Assembly (NCBI GenBank): GCA_017645275.1
Contig: JAGCPH010000003.1
Span: forward strand, 1 to 63,630
Reading direction: 5' to 3'
Source of the DNA: Bacteroidales bacterium
Lineage (GTDB): Bacteria; Bacteroidota; Bacteroidia; Bacteroidales; F082
Length of the DNA: 63,630 nucleotides
The notes under the pieces are model-generated. The model did no database searches. It had not been told where the DNA came from and worked only from the letters and a program-made list of their open reading frames with translations. A program made the translations under genes and the position numbers. The number at the start of each line of letters is the position of its first letter. Positions within the stretch are counted from its first letter, which is position 1. Below, in pieces: positions 17,888 to 28,467 of the stretch.

Positions 17888-20731
17888 TTATAATTCCTCT
17901 TTAAGATATTTAGAGGTGTAGCCGACCTTGTTTTTCACGATATCCTCTGGTGTGCCCTGACCGAGTATCATGCCGCCTCTCTCGCCACCTTCCGGACCCA
18001 TGTCGATGATGTAATCCGCCATCTTGATGACATCCATGTTGTGCTCGATGATGAGCACGGTGTTGCCTTTGTCGACGAGTTTGTTCAGCACTTCCATCAG
18101 CACCTTGATGTCCTCAAAATGCAAGCCGGTGGTGGGCTCGTCGAGGATGTAAAGCGTCTTGCCAGTGTCACGTTTCGCCAGCTCTGTCGCGAGCTTCACA
18201 CGTTGTGCCTCGCCGCCTGATAGCGTGGTGGATGGCTGACCTAAGGTGATGTAACCAAGTCCTACATCCTGTAACGTCTTGATTTTCTGAAGGATAGAAG
18301 GGAAGTTCTCGAAGAAGACAACAGCCTCGTCTATGGTCAGATTCAGCACATCGTTTATCGATTTTCCTTTGAAACGCACCTCCAGCGTCTCGCGATTGTA
18401 ACGTTTGCCTTGGCATGTCTCACACTGTACCTGCACGTCGGGCAGGAAGTTCATCTCTATGACACGTACTCCTGCTCCTTGGCATGTCTCGCAGCGACCG
18501 CCTTTCACGTTGAATGAGAAACGTCCTGATTTATAGCCTCTTATCTTCGATTCTGGCAGCTCGCCGTACAGCTTTCTTATCTCGTCAAACACCTTGGTGT
18601 ATGTCGCTGGGTTCGAACGTGGCGTCTTGCCGATAGGAGCTTGGTCGATTTCGATGACTTTGTCAATAAACTCAAGGCCTTCGATGCGGCCGTAAGGTAA
18701 CGGATTCTTCTCCGAACGGTAGAAATGCTTGCTCAGGATAGGGTAGAGCGTCTCATTGATGAGTGACGACTTGCCCGAGCCCGAAACGCCTGTGACACAA
18801 ATCATTACGCCTAGCGGAAGGTCCAAATCGACGTTCTTGAGATTATGTCCGGTGGCGTTATATAATTTAAGGTGTTGCCCTTCGAATGGCTTCCTGCGTG
18901 TCGCCGGCACCTCGATGCGTTTCTTGCCTTTGAGGTAGTCGCAGGTGAGTCCTTTGCCACGCATCGCCTCCTTGGGAGTACCTTCAAACACAACATTTCC
19001 GCCATTCACGCCAGCTCCCGGACCGATGTCGATGATATGGTCGGCGGCGAGCATGGTGTCTTTGTCGTGCTCCACCACAATGATGCTGTTGCCGATGTCT
19101 CTCAGCTCCTTCAACGAGTCGATAAGTCTATGATTATCACGCTGATGCAATCCGATGGAAGGCTCGTCAAGGATGTATAGGATACCTGTCAGCTGTGAGC
19201 CGATCTGTGTCGCCAGCCTGATACGCTGCGACTCGCCGCCTGAGAGGCTCTTCGCCGGTCGGTTCATGCTCAGATAGTCGATGCCTACGTTGAGCAAGAA
19301 ACTGATTCTTTTCTTGATTTCAATTAAAATGTCGTGCGAAATCTCTTTCTGCTTCTCGTCGAGATGCTTGGGGAGCTCGTTGAGCCACTTAGAGAGTGCG
19401 TTGACATCCATGTTCGCTAACTCGGCTATGTTTTTCCCATTAAGGCGGAAATAAAGTGCCTCTTTTTTGAGTCTTTGTCCATGACACTCAGGACATTCCA
19501 CCTCGTTCATGAAGCTGTTCGCCCATTTCAGAATGGAGGCCGGAGCATTGTCTTCGCTCATCTTCCTTATCACGTTGACGATGCCTTCAAACGGCGATGA
19601 ATATGTCGACGACGTGCCTAGATACTCCCTCGTGACGGTGAACGACTCGCTGCTGCCGTACAAGATGATGCTCATGGCGTTCTCCGGAATCTCGCTGATT
19701 GGCGTGTCGAGCGTGAATCCGTAACGTGTGCCTATCGCCTCAAGCTGACTGAAAACACTGTTGTTTTTGTACTCTCCGAGAGGTGCCAGTCCGCCTTTTT
19801 TCAAGCTCAGACTGGGGTCGGGGATGATCTTGTTCATGTCGACCTGAATGATGGTGCCGAGGCCGTTGCATTTTGGACATGCACCGTAAGGTGAGTTGAA
19901 ACTGAAAGTGTTAGGCTCCGGGTCTTGATATGCGATTCCAGTCGTCGGACACATCAAAAGTTTGCTGAAATATCGCACATCCGTGGTGCCGTCTTCTTGT
20001 ACCATCATCATGTTTTTGCCCCGACGAAATGCCGTCTCAACCGACTTTATAATACGCTCTTTAATTTCGTCACAGACAATTATCCGGTCGATAACTATCT
20101 CAATATCATGGGTTTTGTATCTGTCGAGCTGCATGCCAAAGACAATTTCCCGTATCTCTCCGTCGACCCTGACTTTCATGTATCCTTGCTGCCTGATCTG
20201 CTCAAACAGGTCACGGTAATGTCCTTTGCGGCCTCTTACCACTGGAGCCAGGATATTGACCCTTTTATTGTTGTATTGGGAGAAAATCATGCCCGTGATC
20301 TGCTCCTCCGAGTAACGCACCATCTTCTCGCCTGTATTATATGAATAAGGTATGGCGGCGCGTGCGTAGAGCAGTCGCATGAAATCGTATATCTCAGTGA
20401 TGGTGCCCACCGTCGAGCGTGGGTTGCGGTTCACCGATTTCTGTTCGATGGAAATGACAGGGGAGAGGCCTCTGATCTCATCGACATCTGGGCGTTCCAT
20501 GCTACCGATGAACTGGCGGGCATAGGCTGAAAATGACTCCATATATCGACGCTGACCTTCGGCGTAAATAGTCTCGAAAGCCAACGACGACTTGCCGGAA
20601 CCACTGAGTCCCGTTATCACCACGAGCTTATCGCGCGGAATGCGTAAGTCGATGTTTTTTAGGTTGTTCTCACGCGCCCCGTAGATCTCGATGTATTCGT
20701 CTTCGGCAATATTTCTGTCCTTTTCTGTCAT
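17888..20731 (-). CDS. uvrA: Excinuclease ABC subunit A
   Basis: 947 residues, the usual UvrA length. It is the damage-recognition ATPase of nucleotide excision repair, acting with UvrB and UvrC. Walker A motifs [12 protein letters not shown] and [11 protein letters not shown], two ABC signatures ([24 protein letters not shown]), and CxxC zinc modules ([32 protein letters not shown]) are all present. The start is ATG 20731 (MTEKDRN); a TTG three codons earlier would overlap the upstream stop. It is the last gene of the operon after lpdA and the lytic transglycosylase. Confidence 0.97.
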   Translation of the reverse strand: MTEKDRNIAEDEYIEIYGARENNLKNIDLRIPRDKLVVITGLSGSGKSSLAFETIYAEGQRRYMESFSAYARQFIGSMERPDVDEIRGLSPVISIEQKSVNRNPRSTVGTITEIYDFMRLLYARAAIPYSYNTGEKMVRYSEEQITGMIFSQYNNKRVNILAPVVRGRKGHYRDLFEQIRQQGYMKVRVDGEIREIVFGMQLDRYKTHDIEIVIDRIIVCDEIKERIIKSVETAFRRGKNMMMVQEDGTTDVRYFSKLLMCPTTGIAYQDPEPNTFSFNSPYGACPKCNGLGTIIQVDMNKIIPDPSLSLKKGGLAPLGEYKNNSVFSQLEAIGTRYGFTLDTPISEIPENAMSIILYGSSESFTVTREYLGTSSTYSSPFEGIVNVIRKMSEDNAPASILKWANSFMNEVECPECHGQRLKKEALYFRLNGKNIAELANMDVNALSKWLNELPKHLDEKQKEISHDILIEIKKRISFLLNVGIDYLSMNRPAKSLSGGESQRIRLATQIGSQLTGILYILDEPSIGLHQRDNHRLIDSLKELRDIGNSIIVVEHDKDTMLAADHIIDIGPGAGVNGGNVVFEGTPKEAMRGKGLTCDYLKGKKRIEVPATRRKPFEGQHLKLYNATGHNLKNVDLDLPLGVMICVTGVSGSGKSSLINETLYPILSKHFYRSEKNPLPYGRIEGLEFIDKVIEIDQAPIGKTPRSNPATYTKVFDEIRKLYGELPESKIRGYKSGRFSFNVKGGRCETCQGAGVRVIEMNFLPDVQVQCETCQGKRYNRETLEVRFKGKSINDVLNLTIDEAVVFFENFPSILQKIKTLQDVGLGYITLGQPSTTLSGGEAQRVKLATELAKRDTGKTLYILDEPTTGLHFEDIKVLMEVLNKLVDKGNTVLIIEHNMDVIKMADYIIDMGPEGGERGGMILGQGTPEDIVKNKVGYTSKYLKEEL

Positions 20732-20736
20732 CAAAA

Positions 20737-21753
20737 TCAATACAAATCCTCGATGATAGTGTCGTTTTCAAAATTCATGATATTGCCGCCTGTCGCTTCG
20801 TTGCAGTAGTCGGCAGTGAGGTTAAACGGACGTTTTGGTATCTTTATCTCGTAAACCTCTCCTTTTTTGACTTTCAATGACTGAGATCTCAACCAAGGAT
20901 TGAAAATCTTCAAAAGTTTGTACGTGATATCATGTTCGAGAGCAAAATCAGCCCAGCTGTCAACGCTTTTGTCAACGATGACTGTTTTATACTTAAATGG
21001 CTGATATTCAAGATTTTTACTTACGTAGATGCCATATTTCTCAGGGTTGCTGAGTATGGTCTTGAAAGCCAGAATCCTGAAGATGTAACGCTCTGTCTCG
21101 TCTGACATCAGCAAGTCATAGTATGAGTGTACTTTCTGTTCCTTCAGAAACTTGTTGAGGCGTGTTGTCCCAGCATTGAACGATGCCGCCACCAGCGTCC
21201 AGTTATGGTAAATATCGTACGATTTCAGGAAATAACGGCATGCTGCCTCTGTCTCAAGCTCCACGTTGTAACGCATATCGACCTCTTTGTTGATCTCAAG
21301 GCCGTATTCCTTGCCAGTTTTCTCAATAAACTGCCAGAAACCCACGGCTCCTGCTGGTGACACGGCATTTGTGAGTGTGCTCTCAGCGACACATAAGTAT
21401 TTGAAATCGTCGGGGACGCCGTACTTTGCCAGAATAGGCTCTATCACTGGAAACCACCGTGACGAGCGTTTCACCAGAAGCATGGTGTTGCTGTGGAAAT
21501 AGCATGTCGACAGCAGCTCGCGCTCGTAACGTTCGCGTATGTTGAACATCTCAAGTGGCACCCGCTCACCTGCGAAGGTGATGTCTTCGGTGAACTCGAT
21601 GTCGTTGCTGCGAAGCTGTATCTGCTCAAGCGACACGGGTCTGCTTTCGGCAATCTTCAAAGCCTTGATGCCGACGATACACGCCGCTATGGCGGCCAGT
21701 CCGACTGCCAAGATGACAATCTGGAGTACCAAAAAAATCTTTTTGTTGTCCAT
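20737..21753 (-). CDS. Membrane-bound lytic murein transglycosylase with LysM-like C terminus
   Basis: 338 residues. A membrane helix at residues ~5-30 anchors the protein. An SLT domain spans about residues 100-240: KYLCVAESTLTNAVSPAGAV contains the catalytic Glu, followed by GFWQF and ASFNAGTTRLNKFL. A C-terminal region with PWLRSQSLKVKKGEVYEIKIP is LysM-like. It cleaves peptidoglycan glycan strands to 1,6-anhydro ends in the periplasm. The layout is close to MltD, though shorter. It sits 6 bp after lpdA and 5 bp before uvrA, so the three are co-transcribed. Confidence 0.87.
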   Translation of the reverse strand: MDNKKIFLVLQIVILAVGLAAIAACIVGIKALKIAESRPVSLEQIQLRSNDIEFTEDITFAGERVPLEMFNIRERYERELLSTCYFHSNTMLLVKRSSRWFPVIEPILAKYGVPDDFKYLCVAESTLTNAVSPAGAVGFWQFIEKTGKEYGLEINKEVDMRYNVELETEAACRYFLKSYDIYHNWTLVAASFNAGTTRLNKFLKEQKVHSYYDLLMSDETERYIFRILAFKTILSNPEKYGIYVSKNLEYQPFKYKTVIVDKSVDSWADFALEHDITYKLLKIFNPWLRSQSLKVKKGEVYEIKIPKRPFNLTADYCNEATGGNIMNFENDTIIEDLY

Positions 21754-21759
21754 TACCGA

Positions 21760-23151
21760 TTACAGATGAACCACCTCTCCGTATGCTGCGGCTGCAGCTT
21801 CCATTATGGCTTCCGACATTGTTGGATGCGGGAAGATGTTCTCTATGATGTCACGTCCTGTGGCTCCGAGTTCACGTGCCAGCACTGCTGTGGCGACCAT
21901 TTCGGTGACGTTTTCGCCCACCATGTGGCAGCCCAGCCATTTGTCGGTCTTGGCGTCGAACACTACCTTGATGAAACCGTCTTTGTTGCCTGCCGCAGCA
22001 GCTTTACCTGATGCTGTGAACGGGAACTTGCCAATCTTTACCTCGTAGCCGGCAGCAATGGCTTTCGCTTCGCTCAAGCCAACTGAAGCCACCTCAGGAG
22101 TGATGTATGTGCAGCCTGGTATATTGTTGTAGTTCAATGGCTTAGGATTCATGCCGCAGAACTTCTCCACGCAGATGATAGCCTCGTGTGATGCCTTGTG
22201 TGCCAATGCCGGTCCGTGGACGATGTCGCCGATGGCATACACGCCTTCCACGTTGGTGCGATAGTAGTCGTCGACGATGATTTTGCCGCGCTCGCTGGCA
22301 ATGCCGAGGTTCTCAAGTCCCAAATCTTCGAGGTTGGTCTGCACGCCGACAGCAGAGAGAACGATGTCTGCTTCAACGACTTTCTCGCCTTTCTTGGTGC
22401 TGATGGTGCACACGCATTTCTCGCCTGTGGTGTCGACATTGGTGACGGAAGCCTCAGTCATCACTGTCATCTTCAGCTTCTTGAAGCAACGCTCGACCTG
22501 CTTCGAGACCTCTTCGTCCTCGTTAGGCACGACGTTAGGCAGGAATTCCACCAATGTCACCTTCACGCCCATCGAGGTGAAGAAGAAAGCGAACTCTGAG
22601 CCAATAGCACCTGAGCCGACGACCACCATGGTCTCCGGAAGCTTGTCTAACACAAGAGCCTGACGGTAGCTGATGATTTTCTTGCCGTCGATAGGCATCG
22701 CTGGCAGCTGACGCACTCTTGAGCCTGTAGCAAGGATGATATGGTCGGCCTCGTATTCGGTGGTATTGCCTTCAGCATCAACCACTTTCACTGTCTTGTT
22801 GGCAGTGAGTGAGCCGAGACCCGGAATCAGTTCCACGTTGTTCTTCTTAAAGAGGTATTGCACGCCCTTGCTCATGCCGTCAGCCACGCCACGGCTGCGA
22901 GCTACCACGGCCTCCATGTCTGGATGGACCTCGCCTTCGAGCTTAATGCCATAATTCTCAGCGTGTTGCATATATGTGTACACAGCCGCACTCTTCAAGA
23001 GAGCCTTCGTCGGGATGCAGCCCCAGTTGAGGCATGTGCCGCCGATTTCAGCCTTTTCAACAACTCCAACTTTCTTTCCGAGCTGCGAAGCTCTGATAGC
23101 AGCCACATAACCGCCAGGACCACTACCTATTACAATGACATCGTACTTCAT
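21760..23151 (-). CDS. lpdA: Dihydrolipoyl dehydrogenase
   Basis: 463 residues. E3 flavoprotein that reoxidises dihydrolipoamide with NAD. FAD-binding GSGPGG at residues ~9-14, redox disulphide GGTCLNWGCIPTKALL (~residues 38-53), NAD-binding VVVGSGAIGSEFA, and the C-terminal dimer His-Glu dyad HPTMSE are all present. The start is ATG 23151 (MKYDVIVIG); a TTG three codons upstream is less likely. No E1 or E2 gene is nearby. The operon partners are peptidoglycan and DNA-repair genes, so the complex it serves is encoded elsewhere. Confidence 0.95.
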   Translation of the reverse strand: MKYDVIVIGSGPGGYVAAIRASQLGKKVGVVEKAEIGGTCLNWGCIPTKALLKSAAVYTYMQHAENYGIKLEGEVHPDMEAVVARSRGVADGMSKGVQYLFKKNNVELIPGLGSLTANKTVKVVDAEGNTTEYEADHIILATGSRVRQLPAMPIDGKKIISYRQALVLDKLPETMVVVGSGAIGSEFAFFFTSMGVKVTLVEFLPNVVPNEDEEVSKQVERCFKKLKMTVMTEASVTNVDTTGEKCVCTISTKKGEKVVEADIVLSAVGVQTNLEDLGLENLGIASERGKIIVDDYYRTNVEGVYAIGDIVHGPALAHKASHEAIICVEKFCGMNPKPLNYNNIPGCTYITPEVASVGLSEAKAIAAGYEVKIGKFPFTASGKAAAAGNKDGFIKVVFDAKTDKWLGCHMVGENVTEMVATAVLARELGATGRDIIENIFPHPTMSEAIMEAAAAAYGEVVHL

Positions 23152-23231
23152 GATTATCAATGATTTATGTTAAATTTACAAATATTTTTTATTTTTAAAA
23201 TTTTATGGTGCGAAATTACAAAAAATTTTCA

Positions 23232-23239
23232 TATCTTTG
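23232..23239 (+). promoter_or_regulatory. -7 box for the lipocalin-like gene
   Basis: TATCTTTG followed by C, a perfect TAnnTTTG match, 87 bases before the ATG at 23327. No clear -33 TTG is visible. Confidence 0.55.
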
Positions 23240-23326
23240 CAACATTGTTAGTGGAGAATTTTCTTCATGTTAATATTTGCCAAAAAGCAATAAACCAAAA
23301 AAATCGTTCCTTAAAATTATTTAATT

Positions 23327-23779
23327 ATGTTAGCTGATTATTTCAATAATCCGCTCATGCCGATGTCGTATTCCGGCGTGTCGGAGAAATGGTATGTGGT
23401 GGCCTGCACCCTGGAGAGAAGTCTCTTTAAAAAACTTGACGTATTTTTGTATCTGTCTGCTACTCACGACAATGCATTCAATTTGCTCTATGTGTCTTAC
23501 GACGAAATTAACCGCCGATTGATGCGGTGCTATCACGGAAAATTTGTCGTGAGAATGCGAAAAAACTATTTAATTATCCGTAATGGACTGTGGCGAAAAA
23601 AATACCTCGTCGTCGATTATGACGAAACAGCGGAAATCGTTGCCCTGTCAAATAAAAGAAAATCAAAGTGTTGGATTATGTCAAAGAAACTGCCTTACGA
23701 CGAGACTGCTTTCGACAAAATCATCAAATCCTGTGAAAAATATGGCATTGATGTGAAAAATCTGCAGTCGTTTTATTAA
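23327..23779 (+). CDS. Lipocalin-like protein without signal peptide
   Basis: 150 residues. The pattern matches bacterial lipocalins (Blc family). It has a start motif with the conserved Trp (EKWYVVACTLERSLFKK, about residues 21-37), a middle of alternating strands, then YLVVDYDETAEIVALSNKR (~94-112), CWIMSKKLPYDETAF, and a final helix and turn (CEKYGIDVKNLQSFY). In Blc the corresponding elements are GTWYEIAR, Y.Vl.ld..Y..alv, WILSR and a C-terminal helix. Unlike Blc there is no lipobox or signal peptide. Its likely role is binding a small hydrophobic molecule. It is transcribed alone from the promoter at 23232. The fold call is by eye and moderate in confidence. Confidence 0.6.
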   Translation: MLADYFNNPLMPMSYSGVSEKWYVVACTLERSLFKKLDVFLYLSATHDNAFNLLYVSYDEINRRLMRCYHGKFVVRMRKNYLIIRNGLWRKKYLVVDYDETAEIVALSNKRKSKCWIMSKKLPYDETAFDKIIKSCEKYGIDVKNLQSFY

Positions 23780-23871
23780 AAAATGTATAATATAATATTT
23801 TGATAATCAAATAGAAATCATTGCCGTCACAGAATTGTGAAATTATTTTTATTTTATATAAGATTTATTCA

Positions 23872-23879
23872 TATCTTTG
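23872..23879 (+). promoter_or_regulatory. -7 box for the purB-pyrD operon
   Basis: TATCTTTG followed by C, 28 bases before the purB ATG at 23908. It probably drives the whole purB, ABC exporter, DUF5606, pyrK, pyrD unit. Confidence 0.6.
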
Positions 23880-23907
23880 CAAGTTTGAAAGACAATGACT
23901 ATTTGAA

Positions 23908-25254
23908 ATGAATATATCAGAATTAACAGCTATTTCGCCTGTCGACGGCCGCTATCGTAAGAAAGTTGAGCGTCTTGACGAGTATTTTTCGGAATTTGGA
24001 CTGATTCGCGCCAGAGTGATGGTGGAAGTGGAGTATTTTATCGCGCTTTGCCAACTGCCTCTGCCGCAACTCAAAGATTTTGATCCTAAAGATTTCCGTA
24101 AGCTCAGAAATATCGTCAAAAACTTTAAAGTCGCTGATGCTCAAGAGATTAAAGAGATAGAGAAGACCACCAACCACGACGTTAAAGCTGTTGAATATTT
24201 CCTGAAACGCCGTTTCGACGAGATGAACCTCACACAGTTTAAAGAGTTCATCCATTTCGGCCTGACCTCACAGGATATTAATAACAGCGCGGTGCCGTTC
24301 ACCATGAAAGAGGCTAATCGTGAGCTTGTTGTACCTGCTATTGAAAAGATTATCAACCGCTTACGCGAACTCGCCGAAGAATGGCGCGACGTACCGATGC
24401 TGGCACACACACACGGTCAGCCGGCTAGCCCGACACATCTCGGCAAAGAGATATATGTCTTCGTTGAACGCCTTGAGAATCAATTAGATGAGCTAAAACG
24501 ACTGCCATTTGAGAATAAGTTCGGCGGCGCCACAGGCAACATGAACGCTCACAAAGTGGCTTATCCGCAATTCGACTGGAAGCTTTTTGCAGCGAAATTC
24601 AGCAAGAAACTCGGTCTGAAACGTCAGGAAACGACAACGCAGATTGAACATTACGACACCATGGCCGAGTATTTCGACGCCATTAAACGTGTCAACACCA
24701 TATTAATTGACCTGTCACGCGACATCTGGCTCTACATCTCGATGGACTACTTCAAACAGAAGATCAAAGCAGGCGAGGTGGGTTCGTCAGCAATGCCACA
24801 TAAGGTCAACCCGATTGACTTCGAGAACGCTGAAGGCAATCTCGGAATGGCCAACGCCATCTTCGAACACCTCAGCCGCAAGCTCCCGATAAGCCGTATG
24901 CAACGCGACCTCACCGATTCGACAGTGACCCGCAACATCGGGGTGCCGCTAGCTCATACTCTGATTGCAACAGCTTCATTGTCAAAAGGTTTGGATAAGC
25001 TGATCCTCAATGAGACCAAGCTTCGCGCCGACTTGCAAAACAACTACGCAGTCGTGGCAGAAGCCATCCAGACAATCCTTCGTCGCGAACAGGTTGAGGG
25101 TGCTTACGAACTTTTGAAAGGACTCACACGTACCAACGAAAAGGTGACGCGCGAGTCTATTGACGCATTTATCGACCAACTACCTGTAAATGAGGCGGTT
25201 AAGAAAGAGATGCATGCCATCACACCGGAAAACTACACCGGTTTTAATTTTTAA
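23908..25254 (+). CDS. purB: Adenylosuccinate lyase
   Basis: 448 residues. It cleaves SAICAR and adenylosuccinate in purine synthesis, releasing fumarate. The fumarase/aspartase superfamily signature SSAMPHKVNPIDFENAEGN is present near residues 291-309. The conserved TSQDINN (~residues 123-129) and AHTHGQPASPT (~residues 168-178) loops carry catalytic histidines. The length and N-terminal ISPVDGRY motif match the E. coli type. It is first in an operon that also carries late pyrimidine genes. Confidence 0.97.
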   Translation: MNISELTAISPVDGRYRKKVERLDEYFSEFGLIRARVMVEVEYFIALCQLPLPQLKDFDPKDFRKLRNIVKNFKVADAQEIKEIEKTTNHDVKAVEYFLKRRFDEMNLTQFKEFIHFGLTSQDINNSAVPFTMKEANRELVVPAIEKIINRLRELAEEWRDVPMLAHTHGQPASPTHLGKEIYVFVERLENQLDELKRLPFENKFGGATGNMNAHKVAYPQFDWKLFAAKFSKKLGLKRQETTTQIEHYDTMAEYFDAIKRVNTILIDLSRDIWLYISMDYFKQKIKAGEVGSSAMPHKVNPIDFENAEGNLGMANAIFEHLSRKLPISRMQRDLTDSTVTRNIGVPLAHTLIATASLSKGLDKLILNETKLRADLQNNYAVVAEAIQTILRREQVEGAYELLKGLTRTNEKVTRESIDAFIDQLPVNEAVKKEMHAITPENYTGFNF

Positions 25255-25265
25255 AATGAAGAGAA

Positions 25266-27116
25266 ATGGATAAAAAAAGAAATTTTCGCAGGATATTGCA
25301 TTACGTCAAGCCGTACTGGTTCAGCATAATGATGAACATTGTGTTCAATATTTTGGCCATAGTGTTCTCACTGTTCTCGTTCTCGATGATAGTGCCGTTT
25401 TTGAACCTCCTGTTCAACCCGGAGAACCTCACCACCGTCAAGCCGGAATTTGCCCTTGACACAGACACTTTGCTGGCGATGCTCGACTATTATGTGAGCT
25501 ATATCATCATACTGAAAGGTCAGTCTACAGCGTTGATTTTCATTTGTTTACTGCTTGTGATAGCGTTTTTCCTGCGCAATATCACCACCTATTTCGCACT
25601 TTATTTCATGGTCGGGGCACGTGCCGGCACCATCAAGGACATCCGCAACGACCTGTACAGAAAAATCATGATCCTGCCACTGTCGTTCTACAGTCATCAT
25701 AAAAAAGGCGACATAATGGCGCGAATCACCACCGATGTTCAGGAGATAGAAGTGTCTATCATCAGTTATCTTGACACTTTTATCAAGTCACCGATCACCA
25801 TTTTGGCTTATTTCGCATACATGCTGGGCGTGAGTTGGCGTCTGACTTTGTTTGTACTGATATTGTTGCCGATTGGCGGTCTTATCATAGGCGCGATAGG
25901 AAAATCGTTGAAGAAAGACTCCCTTGACGGACAGAACCGCTTCGCGGGAATGCTTGCCACCATTGAGGAAACCATAGGCGGACTGCGTATCATAAAGGCA
26001 TTCAACGCCATCGATTATTCAAGCGAGAAATTTAACGAACAGAACGGGCTTTACACCAGAGTGATAAAATTTGTTAACCGTAAGCGCGACCTCAGTTCCC
26101 CGATGAGCGAGTTCCTGTCGTCGATAATCATATCTATCGTTGTGTGGTTCGGTGCCACCTTGATTCTTGACGCGGCAGCCACTCCAGGGGCGGAGCCGAG
26201 CATCACAGCAGCCAACTTCATCGCTTATATAGTGGTGTTCTCGCAGATAATCTCGCCGGCCAAGTCGTTCTCGCAAGGTTTTTACAGCCTGCAGAAAGGT
26301 ATGGCATCAGCCGACCGTATCTTTGAAGTGCTTGACGCTGAAGAGGTTATCGTTGAAAAACAAGACGCTCTCGAGCTTCCTGATTTCAAGGACTCAATTA
26401 TATATAATAATGTGAGCTTCCATTACAACGAAGTCAACGTGCTGCATAACGTCAACCTGACCATCCCGAAAGGCAAGATGATAGCTCTTGTTGGCGAAAG
26501 CGGCGGCGGAAAATCCACCTTGGTCGACCTGTTACCGCGATTCTACGATGTCAGCGAAGGCCATATCCTCATCGACGGCACCGATATCCGAGACTTCAAG
26601 ATCAGCGACGTGCGCGGCCTGATGGGCATCGTCTCGCAGGAGAGCATCCTGTTCAACGACACCGTATTTAATAATATAGCGTTCGGACTGGAGCACGCTA
26701 CACGTGAAGCCGTTATCGAGGCAGCTAAGATTGCCAATGCACACGACTTTATCATGGAGATGGAAGACGGCTACGACACCGTCATCGGCGACCGCGGCAT
26801 GAATCTCTCGGGAGGACAGCGACAGAGGATAAGCATCGCCCGCGCAGTGCTGAAAAACCCTCCAATCCTCATCCTCGACGAGGCTACCTCATCACTCGAC
26901 ACCGAGTCGGAACGCCTTGTGCAAGAGGCACTTGCAAAGGTCATGACAAACCGTACATCAATCGTTATCGCACACCGTCTCTCCACAATTCAGAACGCCG
27001 ACGAGATTCTCGTGATGGTGAAAGGGCAGATAGTGGAACGCGGCAAACACGAGGAACTCATCGAAAAAGGCGGCGTGTACAAACGTCTGACCGATTTGCA
27101 GTCGTTTAACAATTAA
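25266..27116 (+). CDS. ABC exporter, fused permease/ATPase (MsbA-like)
   Basis: 616 residues. An N-terminal six-helix type-1 exporter domain (about residues 15-335) is followed by a nucleotide-binding domain: Walker A GESGGGKSTLVDL, Q-loop IVSQESILF, signature LSGGQRQRISIARA, Walker B ILILDEATSSLD and an H-loop IAHRLSTI. It works as a homodimer in the inner membrane. MsbA-like lipid or lipopolysaccharide flipping is the usual assignment in this phylum, but drug export cannot be excluded. It starts 11 bp after purB. Confidence 0.92.
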   Translation: MDKKRNFRRILHYVKPYWFSIMMNIVFNILAIVFSLFSFSMIVPFLNLLFNPENLTTVKPEFALDTDTLLAMLDYYVSYIIILKGQSTALIFICLLLVIAFFLRNITTYFALYFMVGARAGTIKDIRNDLYRKIMILPLSFYSHHKKGDIMARITTDVQEIEVSIISYLDTFIKSPITILAYFAYMLGVSWRLTLFVLILLPIGGLIIGAIGKSLKKDSLDGQNRFAGMLATIEETIGGLRIIKAFNAIDYSSEKFNEQNGLYTRVIKFVNRKRDLSSPMSEFLSSIIISIVVWFGATLILDAAATPGAEPSITAANFIAYIVVFSQIISPAKSFSQGFYSLQKGMASADRIFEVLDAEEVIVEKQDALELPDFKDSIIYNNVSFHYNEVNVLHNVNLTIPKGKMIALVGESGGGKSTLVDLLPRFYDVSEGHILIDGTDIRDFKISDVRGLMGIVSQESILFNDTVFNNIAFGLEHATREAVIEAAKIANAHDFIMEMEDGYDTVIGDRGMNLSGGQRQRISIARAVLKNPPILILDEATSSLDTESERLVQEALAKVMTNRTSIVIAHRLSTIQNADEILVMVKGQIVERGKHEELIEKGGVYKRLTDLQSFNN

Positions 27117-27163
27117 AATTAGAATATTACGTTATAAACTAGATAAATTTAGAAAAATAAACT

Positions 27164-27715
27164 ATGGATTTAAGTAAAGTTGTAGCCATTTCTGGCAAAC
27201 CGGGTCTTTTCCTCATCACAACAAACGGTGGAGGAAAACTTATTGTTGAGTCATTGATCGATGGAAAGCGTATCCCAGCTTTCGCAAACGATAAAATCAG
27301 CTCCCTCGAGGAAATCAGCATCTTCACGACAGGTGAGGACAAGCCTCTGAAGGAAGTTTTCATGAGCATCCATGAGAAAATGGGCGACAAACTCGATTTC
27401 GACCCGAAAAAGGCATCGCCAGTCGAGCTGAGAGAGAAATTTCTCATTGTGCTTCCTGAATACGATGAAGACGCTGTGTATCAATCAGATATGAAGAAAG
27501 TCTTCCAATGGTATCAGCTCCTTAACGACAAAGGCATCCTCGATTTCACCGTTGAAGAAAAGAAAGAGGAGAAGGCCGAGGAAGCACCAGCTGAGAAGAA
27601 AGAGGTGAAGAAGGCTCCGGCAAAGAAAGCGGCACCAAAGGCAGCAGCAAAAGAAAACGTGAAAGCCGCCGCCGCTCCAGCGACAAAGTCAACAAAAAAA
27701 CCGAAGAAGGTTTAA
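27164..27715 (+). CDS. DUF5606 family protein
   Basis: 183 residues. The N-terminal ~135 residues (MDLSKVVAISGKPGLFLI, then SLIDGKRIPAFANDKISSLE and MKKVFQWYQLL) match DUF5606, a family seen in Bacteroidota and of unknown function. The C-terminal ~45 residues are a lysine/alanine-rich tail (repeated KKAPAKKAAPK) resembling histone H1-like or nucleic-acid-binding tails. Its stop codon overlaps the pyrK start by one base (TAATG), so the two are translationally coupled. No signal peptide; probably cytoplasmic. Confidence 0.85.
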   Translation: MDLSKVVAISGKPGLFLITTNGGGKLIVESLIDGKRIPAFANDKISSLEEISIFTTGEDKPLKEVFMSIHEKMGDKLDFDPKKASPVELREKFLIVLPEYDEDAVYQSDMKKVFQWYQLLNDKGILDFTVEEKKEEKAEEAPAEKKEVKKAPAKKAAPKAAAKENVKAAAAPATKSTKKPKKV

Positions 27716-28467
27716 TGAAAAAAATAATTGATTTTCAAATAGTTGAGAAGCAGTCGTTCCCACGGGCGGCGTTGCTGAAACTGAAAAGCGACATGCCCCT
27801 GCCGGAGATTCGCGGAGGACAGTTTGTCAACGTGCTTGTCGACGGCTGCGACAAGGCCTATCTACGTCGTCCGATATCCATCCATGACGTTGATTATCAA
27901 AACAATACAATCGATCTGCTCATTCAGGAAAAGCACGAAGGGACAACCAAACTTTGTGCTCTTCCTGTCGGGGCGACGGTGAACGTGGTGCTGCCTCTTG
28001 GCAACGGATTCTCCATGCCTGACAAGGACGACAACGTGTTGTTGGTGGGCGGCGGCATTGGCATCGCACCATTGTTGTATTTCGCCAAAAAAATTGATTC
28101 CGAAGTCAATTTTTTGTTAGGTGGCCGCACACGTGACGACCTGATGCTCCTTGACCGTTTCCGCAATGAAGGCGACGTGTCCATCACAACCAACGACGGT
28201 TCGATGGGCGAGAAGGGCTTCGTGACCGAGCATAGCCTTTGGAATACGATGAAAATCAATAAGATATATGCGTGCGGTCCCATGCCGATGATGAAGGCGG
28301 TGGCGAAACAGGCACGCGAACGAGGCATCTGGTGCGAGGTGTCACTCGAAAACCAGATGGCATGCGGTATAGGCGCCTGTCTGTGCTGCGTCGAAAACAC
28401 CAAGGAAGGCAATCTGTGCGTGTGTAAGGAAGGTCCTGTATTTAATATTGAGAGGCTGCTATGGTAA
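27715..28467 (+). CDS. pyrK: Dihydroorotate dehydrogenase electron-transfer subunit
   Basis: 250 residues. Iron-sulphur flavoprotein that links class 1B dihydroorotate dehydrogenase to NAD. A ferredoxin reductase-like FAD domain ([11 protein letters not shown]) is followed by an NAD domain ([18 protein letters not shown]) and a C-terminal four-cysteine [2Fe-2S] site ([13 protein letters not shown] ... CVCKEGPVF). It overlaps pyrD by 7 bp. Confidence 0.95.
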   Translation: MKKIIDFQIVEKQSFPRAALLKLKSDMPLPEIRGGQFVNVLVDGCDKAYLRRPISIHDVDYQNNTIDLLIQEKHEGTTKLCALPVGATVNVVLPLGNGFSMPDKDDNVLLVGGGIGIAPLLYFAKKIDSEVNFLLGGRTRDDLMLLDRFRNEGDVSITTNDGSMGEKGFVTEHSLWNTMKINKIYACGPMPMMKAVAKQARERGIWCEVSLENQMACGIGACLCCVENTKEGNLCVCKEGPVFNIERLLW

